The position numbers and the translations under genes are program-made. The notes under the pieces are model-generated. The model was given only the letters and a program-made list of their open reading frames with translations. It had not been told where the DNA came from and searched no databases. A stretch of DNA of 64,000 nucleotides from Dermacentor variabilis (taxonomy: Eukaryota > Arthropoda > Arachnida > Ixodida > Ixodidae), in contig NC_134572.1 of assembly GCF_050947875.1 (NCBI RefSeq), positions 153,905,105-153,969,104 of the forward strand. The letters are read 5' to 3'. Below, piece by piece: positions 56,476 to 64,000 of this stretch. Position 1 is the stretch's first letter; each line of letters begins with the position of its first letter.

Positions 56476-56909
56476 TACCCTTTACAACCATAATTCGCCT
56501 TAATACCAAGGTTGAAGACTGGGCGTATTGGTATAGCATATTAGAGGCTCGACAGCGAAATAAGCGATTAAGAAATAATCGAAGCCGCTGAGTTTGCACG
56601 TTTGAGAAATACGTGCGTGAGTATGTCATTCGCCTCCCTTAGTGAAAAGGAAATACATTTCCTAACGCGCTTATCTGCAATTTTGTATCGTGGTTCCTTT
56701 TTTGCGATGTCAAAAATGATCACATGTAAAAGCTGGCTTGGCATTGGTGGATGGCCATGTTTCTGAAAATCTTTTTTTTTGTCGTTCCCCCTCCCTAGTA
56801 TCTTCCAGTATTTATTCCTGTGGCAAGTGAATAAAACGATAGTTGCAAGTAGCGCTCTGTGGTGTTTGTTTCTCTTCAGAGTGTGTCGTACGAATGACGC
56901 GCAATCGAG

Positions 56910-57300
56910 CCCCTAACCTCCTTAATACACCTTAATCCACCATAATCGGCCTTAATACTCCTTCATCACGCCTAATTCACCTTAATACACCCTAATCCAC
57001 CTTAACGGTCCTTTATCCACCTTAATCCTCTTTCATACAACTTAATCCTTATCCATGCATATTAATCCTGCTTAATGCACCATAATCCACCTTAATCTAC
57101 CCTAATCGACCTCAATCCTCTTTCACCCACCTTAATTCTCCCTAATCCTTCTCAATGCACCCTAATCCTCCTTAATCAATCTAATAGTTCTTAATACTCT
57201 TTCATCAACCTTAACTGGCCTTAATCCTGACTAATCTGCGTTATTCCTCCTTATTACACTCTAATACACCTTAACCCTCCCCAATCCACCTTAATTCAAA
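56910..57300 (-). repeat. 10-bp minisatellite array, right arm
   Basis: Complementary orientation: caccttaatc and variants (caccctaatc, ctccttaata) at 10-bp spacing. Units vary independently of the left arm. Confidence 0.9.
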
Positions 57301-57446
57301 CACTAATGATTCATTAGTTAACATCGCTAATCATCTCTTATACAGTGGTGGACACGCGTTGGGACGCCTCTGGCCTTTCAAGGTCACGTGATATTTTTTT
57401 GTTCACAACGCCACCTTGAAACAGAGATCTAAAGGCTTTCGCCTTA

Positions 57447-58689
57447 AAACTAAAAAAAAAGACGTAATGTGGACTAGCTTGCGCTCACCAGCTGCAATAC
57501 CAGGGGTATACTTGACACAAATTTTTTCAGGGCTTGCATTCATTATATCTGACTGACGCACAGATCGACGTAAGCTAGAAATAATAGCGCCTCTGCAAGC
57601 CGCGATTTCAATTTTCAGTAAAACAGGCAGTGGATCCTAACAATCGCGAAAAGTGCGATCGAAAGGCTGTATCTTCACACATAGTCGTTCTCAGCGGAAA
57701 GCAGAAGCTATAGTGCTGCGTTTCCGACTAAATAACAACAGTTCGCGACGTGCGAGGTGACGCAGCCACGAAAGAATATTAAGGATACTGAGGACAGCCG
57801 CATTTTTATGCAACGTACAAATTTACGCAACAAAAACGCTGGTGAGCAGGGCGGAAGAATGAAAAAAATGCAGTATTAAGGGACGGTTTGCTACGAGCAA
57901 TCAGAAAGTCGCTTTACCTCGCAAACAACAGTGTTCTTTGTCGGAACAAAGTTCTTTGTGCGAATGTTATGTAGCCACTGCTTCCTGCACAAGCCGTCAT
58001 GTTTTTCTTGTGGTATCATAATAACGGCATAACCATCTTAAGGCTTCTTGCTGCAGTTAATGCGCAACAGCATGGCATAGCGCTAGCACATAGATCAGGC
58101 AATACAGCGTGCAATGTTCGCTACGCAGAGCTAAAGTAGAGAGCCAGCCCAGCTGAGGAGAAAAATGGCACGAAAGAAAAAAACACAAGCAAAATGCTAG
58201 ATCAGCGCGTTTCCAGGGGCAACGGCAGGGAGACCAATCGCCGTGCAGAAAGACGGGGGAAAACTGGTTGCCGAGGGGGAGGGGGGGCGGGAGGAGGCGC
58301 GCAAGGGGCGAGGATGAGAGGCGGAGGTCGCGCGGCGGCGGCAGGGTTCAAAGAGTGGCGGTACATTCAAATAATCAAGGGGTTTTAGCGCATACGACTC
58401 CAGGCATTCCCGCAATCAACCTGAATGGGGTTGCGCACCGCGAGACTCAAGGTCCTAGTAGCCGAGCTGAGCAAAGAGTGACTGCCATCGGTCAGGAGAA
58501 CGCGGAGGAGGGGATCTGGAGAGAAAAAATGTAGATTCACAAGATTTAGCGATATTGCTAAATTCTATCAAAATCGGAGGCGAGTATTACCACCGTCTCA
58601 CACTAAACTGAACAGAGCTGAGCCCGTTACTTGGATGCGATTACAAATATTGACTTATGCGAGTCCCGTGCAACTAAAAATTCTTCTAC
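57447..58689. other. Unclassified; GC-rich purine stretch with G-quadruplex motif
   Basis: 58.19-58.35 kb is strongly G-rich (58275-58291 offers four G-runs). Overlapping open frames here reflect composition. No gene identified. Confidence 0.4.
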
Positions 58690-58699
58690 CCTGATATAT

Positions 58700-58985
58700 A
58701 CGATATCGATATGTGCAAGCTATGCAAGTCTGTTAAAGCCACCCTTCAACACATGTTTTGGGGATGTAAAATGTATCAAGATAAAATTTCAGTGTCCTCG
58801 GAAAATCTACGAGTGCGGTGGTCGGCCGCGCTGCTCAGCGCAGAACTTCAAGACCAACTATAAACCGTGAAGCGAGATGTGGAGGCCGCACGGGAGCAAC
58901 AGCTCCCAGTGGCCATCTAGGCGGCCCCAGGACCGCGAATCCCAATAGCCGGATTCAAAATAAAGCTATCTCGGTCGCTCGAAAA
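58700..58985 (+). pseudogene. I-clade LINE C-terminus and 3' UTR
   Basis: The plus frame reads CKLCKSVKATLQHMFWGCK, a zinc-ribbon-like CxxC...H..C typical of the LINE C-terminus, then RVRWSAALLSAELQDQL, a stop and KRDVEAAREQQLPVAI. ttcaaaataaagctatct follows. It could be the 3' end of the LINE whose RNase H lies at 55.1 kb, with the foldback element inserted between. Confidence 0.75.
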
Positions 58986-59749
58986 TAGTATACAAAGGTT
59001 GGAGCAGAGGCATAGGAGAATTATATTTCATACTCCCAAGTGACCTACCAATGCATGCATATCTGGTCGTATAGAGTTTGGAAGAAGGACAGAGATGAAA
59101 CGAGTTTAAATGCGCTAGTAAGGTAGAGGTCACGAGCATTAAAACTTGGCACGGAGGGATGGTATTGAGCAATTTGTGTGTAATTTCAGCCAGAACAGTC
59201 GCTAACAATTTTGGCACACTTCTAAGACTGTTGCTTGAATGTGAAGTAATTGTATTAGCCCTACGGTTCTCGTGGAATTAAAAGCACTCAGCGAAAAAAG
59301 TGGCAGGACATCAGCAAACAAAATAGAAAAGTGGCCAGTTAGTATTGGCTCACCATTTTGAACTAAATCGGAATAACACCGAGCAAAAGAAAAGAAGGCG
59401 ACATACACCTTAGCTATGAAAGCAGAAGGCAGTACAGCAGGCTGTGAAAAGAACTTGCAGAAGCAGCGGGGAGAGAGGCGTGGAGAGGCGGTTAAGAGAA
59501 AGAAAATCGCCAGACAAAGGGACAGCGAAAGTGGAAAGCGTTGCACCTGACAATAAATAAGGCACGTAAATAGCGCCATTGTGTGCTGGTGGACCGAGCT
59601 TGTCTGCTGCGTAAGGTGTCCGACATTGGATGTTTTTTTTAATATTTAGTCTTACAATTTTTATGACAGTGCAATCCTTACAACAAATGACCGATGGCCC
59701 AAACAAGGGCTAGTGCACATGTGCTCAGGACTGTGTAAAGTAATAAAGC
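58986..59749. other. No recognisable feature
   Basis: Minus-strand frames of 80-125 codons (59579-59202) are hydrophobic and unrecognised. Nothing supported. Confidence 0.35.
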
Positions 59750-59970
59750 CTGTCTCACATGATGCGATTTTCGTCGCACCGGAAGTGCGATTTCCCCCGT
59801 TTGCAATGAAAATCGCAGTCGCACTGCCGACCGCCAATTTTCGGCTGCGACCAACCGGTTGCTCGCCCAGTCGCACCGTCGCAGCGATCACTGCAATCTT
59901 CCGTCGAAATTACGCGGAGAGCTGTCAAGGAGCTATTTCGACGGTTTGTTTTGTAATATGGCGTCTCGCA
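59750..59970 (+). repeat. Possible DNA-transposon end
   Basis: gcctgtctcacatgatgcg followed by repeated gcgatttt/gtcgca words resembles the ends of some PIF/Harbinger-like elements and derived MITEs. No opposite terminal repeat was found in the window, so this stays tentative. Confidence 0.25.
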
Positions 59971-60340
59971 GGACAAGTGCGATGCGCGGAGACGTGGATT
60001 GTGGAATTCGGTACGTACATGAAGGGAGAATAAAAAGCTCGCACCGCAGATTCAATTCTCCCATTTCTATGCGTTTGTTGACACGCTACGCAGCAAATAA
60101 AGTGCATTATCACGTTTGCTTTATACGCCTTTGCAAGTTGCCGCGAGACAACATGGCCTTTTTGGGGTCTTGACAATTTTCTTTTATTGAATAGCATACA
60201 AAAATCGCGTGTACGGAGCAGCCTAAATAATTTCAACCTCGGCAAGGACAAATGACAAGACAGCAAAGTACCCGAAGTTTCAACGTTGTGTTGAACGCGG
60301 TACCGTTCAGTTGCATTTTCTTGTCGGTTTTGAAGCGTTT
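59971..60340. other. No recognisable feature
   Basis: Short frames on both strands; nothing identified. Confidence 0.35.
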
Positions 60341-60525
60341 AAAAAAATAAAATATGGGGTTCTACGTGCCAGAACTACTTTCAGATTATGAAGCACGCCA
60401 TAGTGGAGGACTCCGGAAACTTAGACCACCTAAGGTTCTTTAACGTGCCCCTAAATCTAAGTTACACAGGTGTTTTCGCATTTCGGCCCCATCGAAATCC
60501 GGCCGCCGTGGCCGCGAAGGTTTTC
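60341..60525 (-). mobile_element. Ruka-like tick SINE, inverted
   Basis: On the minus strand it holds the same ordered blocks as 509-692: GGCCGGATTTCGATGGGGCC, GTGTAACTTAGATTTAGGGG, TCCACTATGGCGTGCTTC and an end GGCACGTAGAACCCCATATT followed by A/T-rich tail. The tRNA-like head is mostly missing. Confidence 0.8.
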
Positions 60526-63500
60526 AAGCGTGAATTTCCCGATGCATCTTGAAAGGTTATCGTACCTCACTTATTAAATTTGACAGAACAAAAGTGTTGG
60601 TATGAATTTTCTACGATAGCATTAAATCCGTGGCTTGAATGCACAGCGTCGTTAATATGTTTTCGAATATTACATACACGTTAAGTTGCACATCTTCTCT
60701 GGATAATTTGTTTTTCTTGCACAGAAACCAATAAACATTGAAATGCTGCGGATTTTGTATCCTTACTGCACCTGTATCAACATTTGCTTTGAAAGGTAAT
60801 TAACTCTACAGCTAGTAAATTAAGTGTATTATTCGCTTGCTATAGTGGCACAGTGACAACGTACCCTCCTGCACCATCATGTAAAACTCGTGCAACAAAG
60901 GGAAAAGCAGGCAAACAGCCTGTTCTTGTGGGGATAAAACAGTATAAACGACACGTTAAAGGAAAGTAAATCAAAACTGTGCAGTTAAGTCAGCCAGTTT
61001 CATCCCTTCCTGTGAAACTTTGAATCTTTTAAGTACAAGCAGTTCTTGCACGTTCACAGCTGATCAAGTGTGCAGAAACATTCATGCCTTACATGTTTCT
61101 AATAAGTTTGCGATCACATATATTAGTGTGTAAACCCATATAACGATGTCCACTGCGGTTATTATCTTTATAAGTAATGAGATACCATGCTACTTACAAG
61201 AACATATCACACAGGGATATTAGAACAAATTTCTGCATTTCAACTATACACAATATGTGGTTTATTCAATAAATGACCACAAACTGCTTTTTTGCAAAGA
61301 CAAAGTTATTCCAAATTTTACTTACATAGAGCCAAGAAAAAAATTAGAGACAATATTATTGTTCTTCAATTTATTCTGCTGCCACTGTGGCTGTAGCATT
61401 CTGCTGCTAACACAAGGCGAGGGGTTGAGTTGCCAGCCATGGAAGTTGAATTTTGATGGCATTCATAGGTAAAAAAAGATCGTATACTTAGATTTAGTTC
61501 ATCACCTTTTATGGAAGCCTTAAACTTTCAACTACTATGGCATAGGGGGCATGCTTATGCAAAATCTGACCCCAATCAGAAGCAAAGGGCACAATTGTAA
61601 AGCAACCATATTTTGTGATAATTCGAGTGTGTAAACATTCATTGCATCAAAATGTATTGTTCAACGGCACTGCACAAATAAGCATAATCAGCTATAGCAA
61701 GTGCTCTGTCAGGAAGCTGGTTCTACAGATGTATAAATGTGAAGACATGAATGCTCATAGTATGTCGCACAGAGAGCACAAAGAAAACCTTTTCCAAGAG
61801 TTGTCCCTTCAGGCAGATATGAGTGGGCCATTAACAGCAGAAACTTTATTGCAGGGCATTGTGCAATACAGCTTATGAAAGAATGAAGAGACTGAAGAGG
61901 CCTTTACCAGCAGTACATCGTGCTATTCTAATAAGAGGAACGATGACGAAAAAAATTTCTGGTAGAGCACTTAAGTTCAGCAGTAACATCTTGAAAGACA
62001 GAAAATTCTAGATGAGAGTTGGAGGTACATTTGGCCCACCCACACCAACAACACAAGCATACTAGAAGAAGTACCATAGCCTATGGTGTACTACAGTACT
62101 ACATGGGAAAATTATCTTATACAGAACTCAAGAATGATGCAACAAGCTCTTGACAACGCTGCAGACTTTCTTGGCCAGTCTGGCGTCTCGCGTTCTGGTA
62201 AGTCAGCTTACATCGATGTCGGGAAAAAGACTAGAATAGAGAACTACCCCAGATTGCACATTGTGCTCCACATGGCTGGACAAACATACCCGCAAGTCAA
62301 CATCCACAAATCCTCAGCTAGTGTAATACCATGAAGGCAGAGCCATCACGTGGGTGAAACAAATATGCCATGCCTGAACGCAAATTCTATACCAGGTGAA
62401 AAGAATAATCTTGAAATCATGGGGGGTGGACGAGTGGATAATATGGAAAATGGCAGATGCTGTGCTTGTGTCCAAGGTATTGTACGGTATCAATTACCAG
62501 CAGCGCACAAAAAAGACAACTTATCGAATGCAGGCATCGGGTAATAATAAATCTTGCTGACTTGACCATGCTTGAAGACCTCTATGAGAAAGAGCAAACG
62601 AACAAGCACCTAGACAGAGTAGAGTGGCAGCCTGCAGCACATGGATGGATGGAAAAACTTTATTTTCGTCAGAACGCATGTGCGGACGATTCCGTGCTAG
62701 ATGGCCATCAGCTCATGGCTGACGGCGACAAATTCTTTGCCTCAAAAGCTCAGAACCTGATCCGAAGATACTATGCGAGCTAGTGTATGAGATGCCAAGA
62801 TGACTACCGCTCACTTCAGAAACAACCTCGGGGGCACCTCACCTTGAAACACAACAGGCCCATATCGTGCAATATGGGGGCAAACAATTCGACCAGGAGA
62901 CTATATGTAACTGCCAAACGCACAGGGGAGGTTGCTAATCATGAAGATGCAAGCAAGCATCAGGCACATATAGAACACTGATGTGACCATAGCAGTGTAA
63001 CAATAGTACGACACTACATAAAATTAAACCCTATTTAAGGGAGCACCATTCCAGGTCATCCTACGCCTAAAAAACTGAACTGAAAGCAATTAAAGCAGCG
63101 CTTTCAGTGATAATTGCACCCTGCACACCTGCATGCATTCACCAGAAACTGTCTGGGCCTGCACATCACACGAGATTGTCAGCAAAATCAGGAGATTGGC
63201 ACGCGACATGCAAGCACATGGCCAACAATTAAAAACAGGATACATAGCTATGCAGATATTCCAGGTCACAAACGGGCTTATAAGCCCGACATAAGAACTG
63301 AAAACTGGACAAGTTGGTGTATATTCATTATTAACTAAAGCACAACAGATGGACAACGAACAAGAATGAAACGCTCTGTGTATTCACTTCGTTTTCGTCC
63401 ATCGTATTTCTGTTGCACTATAGTTAATGAATTCATGAGGCTGCACAGGAGAAGAATGGTACCTCTGCCCAAAGGCATCATTTCACATCCAAATCCATGC

Positions 63501-64000
63501 ATGCGCTCGCACACATACGCACACACAGACGTTGCAAGGGTGCATAGCATGAAGCAGCATCAACAGGATGACACTAGAGATGCATGAGGACTAACTTTCA
63601 AATAATATTCATTCATAAAACGTGGCGTTTTGTACAAATTACCAGAAAAAAGATATCTTTGAAGGCTAGATGAAAATTGGTGCTTATTACGGCCAAATAT
63701 AAATAAAAATGCTACAGAAAAAAATACAAGAAAATTCCAAGTGCAGGAAGAAAATCATCACAATTGCCAATCTTCACTAGCCCGCACCTTTCAAGAAACA
63801 CGGCTCTTATTCGAATTGACAGACTGACAACTTACTTATGCAAGCACGCTCTTCCAGTTCCATGCCATTGAAAAAAAAACAACTTTATTGGAAGGTAGTC
63901 ACATGCGCAATTGGTGATAACAATGGGTTTTGCCTGGACTTGTATATCTGTATGTATTTTCTCCCTTTCCTGTTTTTATGTTTGGTTTCATCAAGCACTA
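60526..64000. other. Unclassified AT-rich DNA
   Basis: No gene, RNA or large repeat recognised. At 62.64-62.69 kb the minus strand has AATAAAGTTTTTCCATCC, which resembles the 3' tail of tick retroposons, and 63.87-63.89 kb has an A-run followed by caactttattgg. The region could be a long untranslated or intronic stretch of a host gene, but there is no evidence for one. Confidence 0.4.

Larger units (their letters stand above)
55875..57446. mobile_element. Foldback-type element with minisatellite arms
   Basis: Two long inverted arms (55875 to about 56475, and about 56905 to 57446) enclose about 430 bp of unique DNA. The outer ends match: aagcgaaagccttagatctc on the left is the complement of gagatctaaaggctttcgcc on the right. 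They are followed inward by a shared cacgtgac and by gtataagagatgatta (16 bases exact). Inside these, each arm is an array of degenerate 10-bp units with the form gattaaggtg, pointing in opposite directions in the two arms. No transposase frame is present. The design is that of Drosophila FB elements: inverted arms built of short tandem repeats. A non-autonomous element is the best reading; flanking duplication not found. Confidence 0.8.

Noticed and set aside
56025..57300. Interstitial telomere repeats
   Set aside because: TTAGG and TTAGGG words occur, but the period is 10 bp and the units are gattaaggtg-like, in two opposed arrays. This is a minisatellite in a foldback element, not telomeric DNA.
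55990..57345. CRISPR-like array of regularly spaced repeats
   Set aside because: The units are degenerate 10-mers without spacers, in eukaryotic DNA.

Overview
This is eukaryotic, almost gene-free DNA. The repeat content points to a chelicerate, most likely a hard tick: tRNA-derived SINE copies that read like the ixodid Ruka family, I-clade, RTE and CR1-like LINEs, Penelope-like elements with a GIY-YIG domain, and several short-LTR Ty3/gypsy families. The genus cannot be told from the sequence. No intact host gene is visible.

Layout. 1-2.5 kb: SINE pieces and unclassified DNA. 2.5-13.4 kb: a three-level nest of Ty3/gypsy elements. A plus-strand integrase remnant (E) is split by a decayed minus-strand element with 160-bp LTRs (A), and A is split in its reverse transcriptase by a young minus-strand element with 181-bp LTRs (B). 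B still has long gag, pro and pol frames. 14-16.4 kb: CR1-like LINE remains. 16.8-19.6 kb: broken exons of an unidentified, probably secreted, protein family, with a Penelope fragment between two inverted copies of one exon. 21-23 kb: pieces of an I-clade LINE. 23.57-28.64 kb: a complete but frameshifted element C, the same family as A. 31.2 kb: a second Penelope endonuclease fragment. 32.2-36.6 kb: a mosaic I-clade LINE carrying insertions and an internal duplication. 38.2-40.7 kb: an inverted repeat, then a 5'-truncated Ty3/gypsy element D with one LTR. 42.17-43.98 kb: a candidate two-exon host gene for a small secreted Kunitz-like peptide. 45.6-49.8 kb: a decayed but near full-length I-clade LINE. 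51.7-54.2 kb: a 5'-truncated RTE-type LINE. 55.1-59 kb: I-clade LINE pieces on either side of a 1.6-kb foldback element whose long inverted arms are built from 10-bp minisatellite units. 59-64 kb: mostly unclassified AT-rich DNA with one SINE.

Relative ages can be read from the LTR pairs by eye: B differs at 1 of 181 positions, C at about 10 of 160, and A at about 36 of 160. This agrees with B lying inside A. A, B and C are each flanked by the same 4-bp duplication, ATAT. The most interesting items are the foldback element, the nested stack, the Kunitz-like gene and the inverted secreted-protein exons.
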